From assembly GCF_003369915.1 (NCBI RefSeq), contig NC_046677.1, positions 24,446,913-24,510,912 of the forward strand: a DNA stretch of 64,000 nucleotides, read 5' to 3'. The notes beneath the pieces are model-generated. The model had not been told where the DNA came from and did no database searches. It was given only the letters and a program-made list of their open reading frames with translations. The translations under genes were made by a program, and so were the position numbers. Positions 47,300 to 59,900 of the stretch are shown one piece after another; the first letter of the stretch is position 1; each line of letters starts with the position of its first letter. The stretch is from Drosophila miranda (Eukaryota > Arthropoda > Insecta > Diptera > Drosophilidae).

Positions 47300-47600
47300 C
47301 TCTTCTCAAGTGATCTTCTCTTTCGCACTCCTCTTTACTGCTTAAGCCTTCTTTCGACAACAACAACAACCCCAGCGCCATGCTCAACTGAGGCGCACTC
47401 TCGCTCTCAACTATGCTCTCAGCAACATTGAATCTAAGCTAGACTATGTATATGGAAGCATCAATCTCTTCTCAAGTGATATTCTCTTTCGCACTCCTCT
47501 TTTCTGCTTAAGCCTCCTTTCGACAACAACAACAACGCCAGCGCTCTCCCTTCCGCTCTCAGCAACATTGAGTCTAAGCAAAAGTATATAAGAGCATCTT
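47300..47600. repeat. 166-bp tandem duplication with CTCTCAGCAACATTGA core
   Basis: CTCTTCTCAAGTGAT starts at 47300 and again at 47466. Both copies continue TTCTCTTTCGCACTCCTCTTT.CTGCTTAAGCC, CGACAACAACAACAAC and CTCTCAGCAACATTGA.TCTAAGC. Identity is high with a short deletion in copy two. The unit length and CT-rich character are similar to the pair at 11.6 kb. Confidence 0.85.
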
Positions 47601-49062
47601 TTGTTTCAGATCATATTTATTGAGTATTTTTCGCTTATTCCCTAACAAAATAGTAACATTATTGCCCAATCCCCTACAAATATTTACCCTTCCCAACATA
47701 ATACTCATTTACAACCCCTTGACTACAAAGTACTTCCCTTTCCATAGATTGAACAAACAGATAAATACCTGGAAATCAATTACCAAAGAAGTTTCTACCT
47801 TCCTGCCTTCTTTGATGTTCAATTTTTCGATTACCAGCCCCTGCAAATCACCTCTTTTCGATGTCTGCTCGCACAACCATCCATCACAATCATTATTTGG
47901 CCATTTATCTTGGCAACTTTCTGTGTAGCTACCGGAAAGTCCTTTCTCGACTCTCTCCTGCGTGTAATTACCCCACCAGATTATACATTGCCTAACAAGG
48001 GCCCATTCATTAATGTCATCAAACCCTTGACGGCTAAGGCTACGGCTACAAGAGAATGGTAATGAAGGAGGACAGCCGGCAGCAACAACGTCTTTCATTT
48101 CAGTTTGAAAATCTGCAACATTATGTCGACAGGGAGTCTGCAAATGGCTCACGTTAATGACAAATCCCCGGGGCTCCCCCTTGCCACCTTATCCCCCATT
48201 GGAGGTCCACAAAGTTGCAGTTTCTGCAAATGCCATCAAAACGAAAGAGAAACAGCCGGAACAATAAAAACAGAAACATCTAGAATCCGGAATGTCCCCG
48301 GCTCTCTTCTCTTGGCTTTGGTTTGGTTTCCTTGGGGCTGGAGGGGGGGCGGGCTACTGGCTTTTCAGCATGAAAACGTTTCGGTTTTATGCGATAGTTA
48401 AAATTTTGTCCACCGAAAAATATGTGCTGCAGGTGCAATGCCAGTTCTGCCCCTTCCCCTAGAAGCATTGCGGACGAGACAGTGAGGAAAATGGAGCGAA
48501 ATGTGCAACACCAATCGTTGCTCTTGGCCAATTTCTCACTGGCATTGCATACAATTCCCAATTGGTTCTAGCACGAAAGTGGACAACATTTTGTTTGTGT
48601 TCAACGTTGAATGGCCTTCCCTCAACGGCGGTGCCGCCGGCGGTGGCGAGGCGCCACTCAACACCATCATCGTCATCATCGTGGGAGGAGAACCAAACAC
48701 TCGACAATGTCCTCTCTCTGTAACTTGAACAACTTTCAGGCATCTCCGGGCAATTCGAGATGGCCTCTTGATGCGCCCCCCTGGCTGCTCCACTTGGCTC
48801 TTGGCCAGCTCTGAGAGCTAGCCTTTCCGTTCGTGCTGTGTCGCTGTGTTTACAGGCTAAATTCATTCGTTCTCGGAGGCCGTCTCCTCCTGTCGGCCAT
48901 GTGATGATGCCTCTCAACCAGGTATCTCCTCCCTTGTGCTGCCATGGCCATATCAGATATTGCCGTTGCTCTTTGTTTGTTCCTTTGTTGCTGGCCCCTT
49001 GACAATGCAGTTGCTGATGGGACAACGAGAGGCTCATCAGCATCATCAGGATCTATTGCCCC

Positions 49063-49065
<3 letters not shown>

Positions 49066-49112
<47 letters not shown>
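49066..49112. repeat. (GT)n microsatellite, about 23 units
   Basis: An uninterrupted GT run, the longest dinucleotide tract in the window, probably polymorphic. Confidence 0.97.
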
Positions 49113-49113
<1 letters not shown>

Positions 49114-49800
49114 GGCCTAGTTATACGAATACGAATACGATTACTATGTACGTATGTGTTTTAGTTTAGTGCCGAGTCAGTCAATGTTGCAACATCTTTC
49201 AGTGGCGGAGAACGAGACACTAATTTCCACTTGAAGATGGGACAGAGAAGGCCTTCCTTCCACCAAGATATAATCCGAGAACGTTATGACTGACGTTCTC
49301 AGGCATTGGCTTTCGAACAATACTGCCACTCCGGCATTCTGTATTCCCAGCAACTGCTGACCATTGCCCGGAGTTAAGTCGGATTTATGTTGATGATGCA
49401 GTCAAGTTATGGGGCGTTGTCCGGCTGCTAGTCCTGATCCTGGCCCCATCGCTCTTCGGGTTTTTTTCCTCTCCGTTGCCATGGTGCCTGGTGCCTGGCT
49501 CCTGGGTGCTTCGTTCTTAATTGACGTGCACAGTCCGTAGCTGGTTTCAATTTTGAACTTGTCACGAGAGCTGTCTCTGCATTTTCAGCGGCTACCATAA
49601 AAAATATATATATATTTATTCTCTAGTCACAATCCCAACGAAAAAGAAGAGAGGTGGGGGGAAGGGGGATAGAAAAAAAGAGTTCCAAAAATTGTTGTTA
49701 ACTTTTCTGCAGCTTACTGCACATGTGACTGGGATTTCTCTACTCCAAATCCCTCTCTGTCCAGCGTTTTAATAGCTAAACAGGCAAGTGCCCAAAAAAC

Positions 49801-49842
49801 CCCAACCCCCAACCCCCAACCCCCAACCCCCAAACCCCTACT
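49801..49842. repeat. (CCCCCAA)n tract
   Basis: Five or six CCCCAAC heptamers in tandem. The complementary strand has G-runs of five and is G-quadruplex capable. Confidence 0.9.
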
Positions 49843-50520
49843 CCAAACACATGTACGACGTGTGTGCGATGTGTGTACAAGTTCTGGGGTTTATTTTGAC
49901 ACATGTGTGACGGGCGAACATCTGGGGGCCATCCAACAGAATGAAACGAAACGAAACGAAATGAAATGGAAAGCCAGCCACATGGCGGCATTATGGATTA
50001 GTTGTGCATATTCAGATTTCTGGGGGACAGGACAAAACGATTTTCAACTGGAAAGAGCTGTCGGGAGTTTAAGGGCATTGTTTATTCAAGTGATACCCGA
50101 ACAATAACTCTTTTCGAGCGATTACTGTAGCTACATTTTGGCAGAGCGCGATTTTGGGGGTAAAGAAAGAACAAATACAATTGGGAAGACTGTATTGTTT
50201 GCTGATGAAAGGTCTAAAATTATGTTTGTAGGCAAACATTTGACAAACTAAATTACGAGTGGTGCAGCGCAAAGTAAATCCCTTTAATTGTTTGCTATTT
50301 GCACTGCCCACAGTAGATAGCGGCTGTGCTTTCGTCTTTCTATGTAGTCTTCTTCGTTTCGTTTCCACGCTTTGGCATCGAGTTGTTCTCTCGCGCTCTA
50401 TCTCCTAAGCTTTCGTTCGTGCTCGGCTTAGCAGCAGCACCGAGCTGCTCTGCTCTGCCGCTCTGCTTCTGCCAGCCACTGTCGCCGGCTAACTTCGTTC
50501 TTCTCTCTCTCTCTCATCCA

Positions 50521-50597
50521 ACATGACGTCAAAGCGCTCTCAGCAGTGCTGAGCGTCAACATGACGTCAAATCGCTCTCAGTCGGGCTGAGCGTCAA
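50521..50597. repeat. 38-bp direct repeat with two perfect CRE sites
   Basis: ACATGACGTCAAAGCGCTCT... is followed 38 bp later by ACATGACGTCAAATCGCTCT.... Each holds TGACGTCA (50524-50531 and 50562-50569), the palindromic CREB/ATF site, and a small inverted pair CGCTCTCAGCA / TGCTGAGCG. Some of these words (GCTCTCAG, CGTCAAAGA) recur near 27.9 and 47.4 kb, so the segment may be part of a dispersed element. Confidence 0.75.
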
Positions 50598-50706
50598 AGA
50601 AGACCCGAAATTTCATAAGCTTTTGCTCTCTTCTAAAATTGTATGCATAGGGCACGGGCAGTTCGGCCCATCAGCTCTTGCAATTGCAATACTCTTGCGC
50701 CGATCA

Positions 50707-50835
50707 TACAAACAACATATGTACATACAAACAACATACATACAAACAACATACATACAAACAACATACATACAAACAACATACATACAAACATCATACA
50801 TACAAACAACATACATACATACAAACAACATATGT
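50707..50835. repeat. 15-bp ACATACATACAAACA tandem array
   Basis: About seven units with one ATC variant, flanked on each side by ACATATGTACAT. Frames reading YIQTT or HTNN repeats are artefacts of the array. Confidence 0.95.
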
Positions 50836-51477
50836 ACATTCGCTTACCAATAAATGTACATACATATGTATCGAACCTTACATGTGTAAATTAGAGAAAA
50901 AGCTCATTAGCTTAACAATCTCTATGTTATTTTACGCTCAATTTATTACTCATATCGGCGTTAACAAGTAGAGCGAATGAGTCGGCGGCTGGCGCAAGAA
51001 TAAAGCCACTTTACAGAGGCTTGCCCGCCTAGTATTTTCCCTTAAAGAAGTCCCTTCCCTTTCCCTAATATAATTCCCTTTCGATCTGAAGACTATAACA
51101 CATAGAAACCATATTAAAATCCTTCGACACACCAATAAAACCTTAGAGATTTCCATTTTCTAGGTTTATAAACATTTGAACCAAGTCTGATTTAAGTCCG
51201 ATCGCTTTCGATCCAATCGAAAAGGCAGTTTTTTTGTTAATTCCTTTCTAGACTCAAAGATAATCCCTCCAAACGTTGGAAAATAAAGTTATATAAAAAA
51301 TACCCTTAAAAACCGTCGGCTAGCCTTTCTGGTTGAAAAATGCTTTGGCAACAAACCCATTAAAACATTTAATTGCCGCAGTTAAAATCTTAATCAGGAT
51401 GCACAATATCTAACCAAATTGTTGAGCAAATAATTTCCTGAATATTCATGAAGTTTTCTCTTTGCTTTTTTTTCCAG

Positions 51478-51879
51478 ACGGCAAATTGAAGTGGCTGCAA
51501 AAATGTGAAGCAGCAAAAAAGCAGCAACGAGAAGGAATAGATAAAATAACAAGGAAAAATATAGGAAAAAGGAAGGAAAGGGGGAAAAAATCATAAACAA
51601 GAATGCTGAGGATGCGAAGGCGACGCAGATTGCATTCAAGGAGCGCCGCACTAGGATAACCAGGGAGAGGTGGAACTGGACGTCGACGTGGATGTGGATG
51701 TGGATGTGGGGATGTCCAACGGAACAAAAACAATTGTTGGGGACAAACAATGAGAACTAATAAAGCACTTAAGCGGATTGACGAGCAGCAACAAGGACAA
51801 GGACAAAGACACTCGAGTGGAAGGCAGCTCAAGGAGCAGCAGCATCAATCAAAAGCACTTTTCAGGACCCACTGGGCGT
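51478..51879 (+). other. 5' UTR part of the EGF gene's first coding exon
   Basis: CTTTTTTTTCCAG ending at 51477 is a strong splice acceptor. The 402 bases to the ATG contain several out-of-frame ATGs and GTGGAT repeats near 51685-51710. The reading frame is open upstream of the ATG only from a TTG codon at 51778, so no coding claim is made there. Confidence 0.5.
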
Positions 51880-54800
51880 ATGATCAACGTGATTCAGATT
51901 GATAAACAGACAATGGAGGAATCGCCTCAAATGAGACGCGAAATCGGTCGCAGACGTCCCCTTCAGATGCAGCTGCAGCGACCAGTGGTGGGGGAGGAGG
52001 GGGAGCAGGCGAGAGAGAATGCCACACCGCTGACAGCCAACGGTTGCACCACCACGGGCCTGACTGCCACCACACAGAAGCCACCATCAACAGCAACGGA
52101 TATGCAACGAAACCACCTGCAAAAGATGCCAACGACAAGAACCACAGCAACAGCAACAACAGCAACAACGGCAACAACAGCCACAGCAACAATAGAAAAA
52201 CCAACGATAAAAACCACTCCAAATACTCCATCTCCATCTCAAACGGCAGTATCCTGCTGCCCGGAAACAGCACCAACTTCAAGATTAAACTCTGCCTGGA
52301 CATTAAGGATATTAGCAAAGTGCGGCAGCGGCGTCGGCGGCAGCTTCCACTCCAGACTGCTGATGCTACTCGGCTTATGCCTGGCCCTCCTGGTGGGTGG
52401 CGGCCAGGCCGGATTTGCCTGCCTCAGCAATCCCTGTGTGTTTGGCGTATGCATCGACGGCCTGAACAGGTGAGTTCTCCCTGAACTTTAAAGGAAAAGC
52501 CATCCTTCTGAGGTTTAGAGATGGGAAATCTTAAGGCAAGAGTCGTGACTTCCGGCAGGAGGGAAAACAAGGAAATCTACCATATAAAATAGACAGTAAT
52601 CCAAGTAAATCTTGGAAATCGAAGAGATCTCTTGAGAAGATTGTTTTTTCTTTATTATTAGACATCAAAGGGCCTTCCAGTATTCTTGCAAGCAGTGGAG
52701 AACTATAGAAAGAAAGTTTTCTCAGAAGATGGATACTTTTCATAAACCAATCGAGGACTTTATACCCCAACAAATCTCTAGTAGGTAGAGGCATCTTTTT
52801 GGGAGTAATAAAACTTCTGACCATCCAAGACCCAATCTTAAAGGCAGGAAGAAATACATTTTCTGTGTCCACATCACCACAAACTTTATAAGATGATGAA
52901 AAGAGACAATTTAAAAGAAAGTTACCATAAACTAATATAGAAAAATGTTTTAAACTCATTTAAATACTGCCAAGGATACCGCTACTGCCCAATGGAATAA
53001 TCTGCGTGTCCTTGCCATCGATACGCTTCTCATTAGCATAATTCCGAGTGGAACCTTTTAGCCTTCCTTGGCGATAGATCAGCCTGGGTCACGCTTCCAT
53101 CCCTCTCGAGCAGGTGGTCATCTCTTGGTTCTTCTCAGGAGGGAGGGGGGCAGAGCCTTGGTGCTTCTCTGCATATTTTGTGCTTATTATCGCCGGGACA
53201 GCCAGGACCAATAAACCCCGTCCAACACATTTCGAGTGGCAATAAACTTGCGCCACTTGAGCATCCAGGAAGCAGGAGTGTTTCCAGTTTAAAATTCCCA
53301 TTCCATGGTATCCCTTTTTTCCATACGGCCATCCCTCGATGGCCGGCCCAACATGTTGATGCCGCCACTTTGCAGGGAAATGAATTTCCCGCAGATATTC
53401 CCCATCCCCTACACACTCCCCCCCTGGCTCTGGTCCCCCCCTCCCCCCTGCTCCCCATCCCTTCCAGTTTTTTAATGCATGCCCGTTTAAATGGGGTTAA
53501 GTTGCGGCCACTCCGAGTGTGTGGCATGGGGCACAGCCGAGTGTGTTGAGTGGGTTTCAATTGCACGGAACTGGAGAAATTATTAACTGGCCTGCCCTGA
53601 ACCAAAGTGCATTCTTAATGCGGTAAATTTACTGCCAAGAAATACATAAGCCAAGGGATTGGCCAAGTTTTCATTATTGGATTTTCTTCTTTTTTAGTTG
53701 GGCAAAAAGGAAATGAAGACGGGGAGATAAAGGAAGAGATTTCGAGTGGTTTTGAGGGGGTATGGGGGGTATTAAATATTCATTAAATTCAATCAATATT
53801 AAATATAAAATAAATAATAAAATATTGAATACATTTTATTCTAATATCCCCCAAAATGCAGGAGTATTTATGCCGAAAATAATCATTATTATAGGAAGAA
53901 TATACACACAATATTTCCAAATGTGCTATAATTATTCGATTCCTTAAAGTTTGAGTATTCAAAACACTCTGAAAATGTATCTCAAAATTCCAAGAATATC
54001 TCAAGAAATCCCAGAAGTATTACCTTACAAAACCATGCCTCAAAAAACTATAAAAGTACCAGTACTCCCCACACAAAAAGCCACGATTTGTGTGCAAATT
54101 TAACTGAAGGACTCCCCCGTTGCATGTTCAATTTTCTCGAGTTTTCTCGACCCCCCCCCCTATCAGCCAGAAAATCCCTCAGCAAAGGTAATCCCCGCAA
54201 ATCTATTCAAAATAGCACTCAAATGTTCAAATTCAAATCAGGGAAACATTTCAAATTGCTGCACTTTGAGGCTTAGCTGCCACATACCTTGGCCCCTCCT
54301 TGCCACCGCCCCACCCATAGCCAATTGCACAAACAAGTCGGTGGCAGATGGAGAGTCGAAGATGTAGTTGTACGGTGCTCCATCTGTTGGACCCTTCCTC
54401 GGAGACTGCCATCGCTCTTCTTGACGCCATTTATACGACTAAGTAACTGGCATTTTATTTTTCTATGCTCTCCTCGCGACCGCTAATCCCGCCATCCACT
54501 GAAGGAAAAGCGGTTAAGATATGTTGCCTTTTTTTTCGTGCGGGAAAGCTGCAAGTCAAATGCGAAAGAAGCGGGGGGGAGTGGCAAGGGGGATGGAGTG
54601 GGGTGGACAGCGGATGGGAAAGTTTATGTGCTGGCAAGCGGAATTTATAGCTGCAATTAAATTTAACATGATGCCATGAGATTTAAACGGATTAACTGAA
54701 TAGTTTTCGACCAACTTGGAAGTTTCCAGACGGACTCGTGGGACCAGAAAGTGAAGGAGGAGGAGGAGTGCCATTCCGTATCTGAGAACATTGATATTTT

Positions 54801-56994
54801 ATTGGTTTATCTTGGTTTATGTGCTCGAAAAGCTTGCCTTTAGCTGTTTTATGAGCTGCATCTTGAAAACTCTTGCCAGAAGTCCCAATAAAAGCCGAGT
54901 GAAGGCCCAGATTTGTTTAGCAAATTGCTCGAGCCATTAGGTGCACAGATTGGCAGCGGTTTGGGATGGATGTTTTAACAAGTTGCAAAGACTAATTAAA
55001 GAAGTTTCTTTAATGCGAAAGTTGGCCAAAAAGGGAGGCTTTCTACAGATTAAAAATCAGTCACAGAAACCATTATCCCCTGCCCCCTCAAAGGATTCCC
55101 AGTGGTGCCGAAAAGCCAGTAGTGATCCAAGCACAGGTCGAAGGCCATTTCCCCAATTCTTCCTGCCCAGGCAACAAATCAAATGGCCTCCAGGGTGAAA
55201 ATGTCGAGCCGAAGGCGGTAATCAGGCTGTACTTCAGGGGCTCTGCACCACAACATGCGAGTACGATTAAGTGTCTGGGTGCTTATCTCCATACTTAGTC
55301 CCAAAAACAGAGCCACAGACTCACCCACAGCCTGCACTGGCTTGCCTTCTGCATCCTAATGTAATCCATTATAAAGGACAACAACAGTGGAGATCTCCCT
55401 GCTGTACCTCTACCGAGGCTCACAGGTAAGAAAACTTCTTTAATTAAGCTGCTGTTGGGGCTGCTTCTGTGCTCCTTGTGCTCCTTGTACTCCTGCTGCC
55501 TTGTTTCGCTCTGGTCTGTGTTCCCCTGACACATTTTTTCCTGTTTTCCATTTCGTTTCGGTTTGCCAGTGGTTTAGGCAATGAAATAGAAAGAAAAACC
55601 CAAACCCACACACACAATCCCCAATGTCTAGCAAATATTTATTTCCACTACTCAAGTGTAATGTGGCGCTGACTCTCAAAGTTTATTGCACTCAAAAGGC
55701 TATGGGATATGGATGTGCATTGGGTGGGAGTGGGGGTTCAATATTTATAAAAAAAAAACAAAGAATATCCATATAAAACATTTCCTTCATGAAGGACATT
55801 CAACAATGGCTCTTAGTTTTGATTGTACTTTTTCCCGAAATTTTTTCAATGCTTATTCGTTTGAGATGGGAGCGTGATCTAAGCGATAGTAGATCATGGA
55901 ATGGGCTTTCCTTTCAAACTTTATTATAGGTTAAATGGTGATCGGGAATAGCTGGAATTTGCAATGATTTAGCATAGTTCCATCATTGTATATCTTTAGC
56001 AAACTTTGAGTACTTTTGTACAGTTCTACATGGCATTATAGCACGATCCTGAACCTCTAGAGTGCTGTGATCTCATTTATCTATGGGATATGCAGTGGCG
56101 AGCACGTGTGGATACATGTTCATCACTTTTCAGCTTAAAGGCCTGTAAAATCTTTAAAAATTTAATAATTTCAATTCAAAGAGATCCTTTTCCTCAAGAG
56201 ATTTTAATCTGTTCATTTTTGCATCTCTTTCACGATTCTTACACGATTTTACAATCTTAAAAGATACAATCATTATATTGAATGTCGATAATTTCCACCA
56301 AACCTTCTCTCCTTGAAAAACCTATCTGTAACCCGGGTCTATCCTTGAGTCTCTTGTCCTGGTACTCCCTACCAATCCTGATCCCTACCGACTTCCCTCA
56401 CGCTACCATCTCTGGCCTGGTCATCTGGCAGTGCCTTCGCTTCAATTACTACAAACTGCCGTTATTGTCTGGGCGTGTTGGGTGCCGTTAAGCGTACATA
56501 CGGACACGAGTACTTATATGTATATCGTAGGTACTATATATGCCACCGTGCTGTTCCGTTCTGTGTACTCCCCATATTGTGCCATTTGCTGAAACTATTT
56601 TTATCTAAAGCAAGTTTTTTCTTTACCTCTCGCTCACTCTCTCACTCTCTTTCTCCCTTTCTATATATTTTTCCATGTCTTTTATGTGCGGCTGTGTGTG
56701 TGTGTGTTTTTTTCCCCAACGTTTGATGCATCATTGACACACCGTTCCACCTACGAAACAACACAAAAACATGGGCCAAAAAAATGGAAAAAAAAATGGA
56801 AAAAAATGGGGAAAAAACTAACGTGTTCCGATAACAACAACACAGCTCGTACTCGTGCTACTGCATTGATGGCTACACAGGGATCCAGTGCCAAACGAAT
56901 TGGGACGAATGCTGGTCGGGGCCCTGTCAGAACGGCGGGACCTGTGTGGACGGTGTGGCCTACTACAATTGTACGTGTCTGGAAGGATTTTCTG
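51880..56994 (+). CDS. eys: EGF-repeat extracellular protein, 5' part (eyes shut-like), partial
   Basis: Two coding exons, 51880-52469 and 56846-56994, are joined at GAACAG|GTGAGT ... AACACAG|CTCG (phase 2). The product begins [10 protein letters not shown], has a polar leader rich in Thr and Ala (about 84-106), a hydrophobic core at about 160-176 ([19 protein letters not shown]) that looks like a signal sequence, then EGF1 from Cys181 ([11 protein letters not shown]...[14 protein letters not shown]) and EGF2 ([16 protein letters not shown]...YYNCTC), cut by the next donor. EGF1 and EGF2 both carry C-x-S-x-P-C, the Rumi O-glucose site, and EGF2 has the CQNGGTC O-fucose site and a calcium-binding DE. 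This fits Eyes shut, the proteoglycan-like secreted protein that opens the inter-rhabdomeral space and is a Rumi substrate. Another EGF protein (for example weary or uninflatable) is not excluded. Later exons lie outside the window. Confidence 0.72.
52470..56845. other. Intron of the EGF gene
   Basis: 4,376 bp between the two coding exons. AT-rich around 53760-54060, with C-runs near 53420-53450 and 54150. No independent gene is supported. A GT run at about 56695-56707 and TCTC repeats precede the acceptor. Confidence 0.65.
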
Positions 56995-59900
56995 GTAAGT
57001 GTATATGCCATCTCCTACTACTATATACTATGTGGGGTGTGGGCGCTCTTGCGGTTTATTTTTGGGAGCCCCAACTAAAACGCTGCACGGCTCAACGGGA
57101 GCCCAAGCTCTGGGATAGCACGGGTTACGGTTGAAGTGCGGACTGAAGTGGGATGTGCTGAAGGTTTCCCCACCCCTCCCCCACCCCCACCCCCTTCTGC
57201 AGTTCCACTTTCACGTGCAAAATGTATTTTTATTAAGCCAACACAAAAAACAAACCCAGGAGCCGGTCGTCTCTCCGTCTCCCAGCCAGACGGATGGATA
57301 GGGATACGCGTACTCCGGCAAATAGAGAGAAATTCCAGCCAGGGACCCCTACGTCCTGCCTGCAAACGTATTTGTAAAATTTACGCGCTGAAGTACGGAA
57401 AAAAAGGAGAGAGATACTCGTATATATAGTGTAAAGTAAAAATATAACATACAATGCTCGTTTTTACTTATTTCGCCGGCTTCTGCTCGCACATGTGTCT
57501 GTCTGGAGGAGCAGAGAACAGAGCCAGAGAGCGGGTGGGGTGCGTGGGGGGGACAGAGAAGAGTAATATCCAAGAGTAAGGAAAGCAAACGGAAAGAAAA
57601 TGGTGTACTCATTGAAGTGGAGATGCTTTTAATACCCTAACGTAAGAGGTAGATATGGCAATCGAAAGGGCGTTTAAATGCGGAGAGGAGGAGGAGGAAA
57701 ATATACAAAAAAAAGGAGAAGAAATTTACCATCTTTTGGGTGTGGAAAGGATCATGTTATAAGAATCAGAATCAGCTAGGAATCAGCATTCTGTTTATGG
57801 CATTTCGATGGCAAATCTTTTAGAAATTCTGAAAGGGATTGCTCCCAATAATCTTCTTTATATGGTAACTTTTTATATAAAATACTAAGGGGAAAGCCCC
57901 CAGAGCACTCCTTCGCCCGTAAGCCAACCCCAGGCTCACTCGCTTCGCTTGTACGCGTAAATATGATCAAAAAATTGTGTATTTCATAGAGAGATGGTAG
58001 TGGCTGCAAAGATCTGAAGATACATAGGTGCCAGCATCCCCTCTTTCTTCCAAATTTATACGTAATATACCAAATAACCTCTCAAGATTGCATTTGATAT
58101 ATTTTTTAAGAATTATTTTCATATTAATTTAATATTTTAAATATTTCATCTAAAAATAGAAATCAGCTATGAGCATAGATATGCATTTATTCTCCCCTTA
58201 ATTATTTATTTTAATTAATATTTGAAATATTTACTCATATTTTCCTTTTAATATATAAAAAACCATTAAAGAAACCCGCCTTCAAACTCCTATTTATAAA
58301 TTATAAATAAGTAAGGATTATTTGTAAATTTTCTTGTGAGAACTGAAGCCTCTACAAAGTCTAGATAATCGTCTAAGGAGATTCCATTTACTCGGCTGCA
58401 TTTAAGAATTCTCTAGTATTTCTTGCTTAAGCATTTCCCATATACCACTTCGGACTTCCATTTGGCCTGTCAGAAATGTCAATCAAATATTTATCCCCGA
58501 AAAGCCATTTCCCAAAAAATATCAATATCCGTTAGAGGGTATCCGAAAAGTGGCCAAAAGGGAGAAAGGAAAACAATCCACTCGGAGAGAGAGAGAGAGT
58601 AGATCTCTGAAGGCGTCAAAACGATGGCAATGGAGATCCCATGGCTGGCAAACCAACTTTAATGTGGTCTATTGTGGTAGTCAATGTTGGGTGCTTAACT
58701 TGCCACCGCTGCCACCGCCACTGCTCCACCCCGAGCGTGTGTGCTGGCCAAGTACGGAAGTCTAACCATGAATGTATCTAATGTTCATCCTTTTGGCTGG
58801 CCACCACACCCCGCCAGCCCACCCCGCGTGCACATAAACACATTTACTTATGCTACGTGCGAGGAGCACTTAGTGTCCGTTCGTGTCCCTCTCTCTTGGC
58901 TTCCTTTTTGCCCTCTTTCTGCTCTACTCTTTGGCTCGGAGTGTGCGTTGGCCAAAAAGTTGACTTTATAAAATTTAGTGAAATTTACAGCCAGCGTATA
59001 GGTGTGATATGTATCTGTATCTGTGGTCGCATCAGCGCCAACTAAAACCGAAATACAAATTGCAGCAAATTTGTTCAAGAACTTTCCTGATGAGAGTTCC
59101 AGCTGAACAATCAGGCTAAAAGGGGTGGCCCAAAGCCCACGCAGCGAGACAGGTGGGCGTAAACGGAAAGGGGCTGAGCCAAGTCATTCAGTGGCTCGTT
59201 TGGACCCAAAGAGTCCTGGGGAATAAATTAAATACAAGCCCTGAACATGATATACATGAGTTTTCCGGTCGATTGGTTAAAGGTGAAAGGAATGCCAAAG
59301 CTATTGAAAATTCAGTTTTTAATTAAGAAGAGTTTTTCAATTGAAAGTCAGACGATGTATATTTTCTTTGGGAAAATATGAATTTTAATTAAATAAAATT
59401 ATTTATTTAAAAGATTTATTTAATCAAATGAAAACTAAGATTGCACCCAAAAGGCCATCATTTTGTGGGATAATTGCGGCCAAAACAGAGATATAAACAC
59501 TAGAGATGTTTCAGATTACTCATACGACCCGTTCAACGCATTGTTTCCCCCATCAATTATCACCATTATGAGCACTAATAGTGGCATAACTGTTGTCATT
59601 AAATATCACATATCACATCGCTCATGCGAACGTTTAGCAAAGTTTTCTCTTTCGGCCAAAAAACACATTCCAGAGAATCAGAAACAATTGCATTAATTTA
59701 GCATAAATACAGGGGAATAGAGAGGGGAATAGAGAGCCGAAAACAAAGGCCCACAAAAGCATAAGCACTGCAAATGAAATCAACACAAAAACAAATAATA
59801 AAATTATGCACTGCAATCTCTCTGCGGAGTCGAGCCCCTGCCTGCCCCGTGCCCCCCGCTCCACCGATTCTCACAGACCAAACTAAGCGATTCCCTTGCA

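Larger units (their letters stand above)
32719..51477. other. Long non-coding interval, likely the EGF gene's first intron
   Basis: Nearly 19 kb without a supported exon. It contains dispersed simple repeats (35241-35257 GA; 37890-37913 GT; 42386-42413 CT; 42657-42688 CAG; 46232-46265 GT; 49066-49112 GT; 49801-49842 CCCCCAA), imperfect AT-rich tandem blocks (34227-34640, 38450-38690), a 166-bp tandem duplication (47300-47600), a TGACGTCA repeat pair (50521-50597) and a 15-bp array (50707-50835). Long open frames such as 40072-40935 are poly-amino-acid translations of simple DNA. Regulatory elements are expected in such a large 5' intron. Confidence 0.5.

Noticed and set aside
50613-50971. Several frames with YIQTT or CMYVV repeats
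   Set aside because: They are the translations of the 15-bp ACATACATACAAACA array.
51778-51879. N-terminal extension of the EGF gene frame
   Set aside because: It would start at TTG; the first in-frame ATG is 51880.
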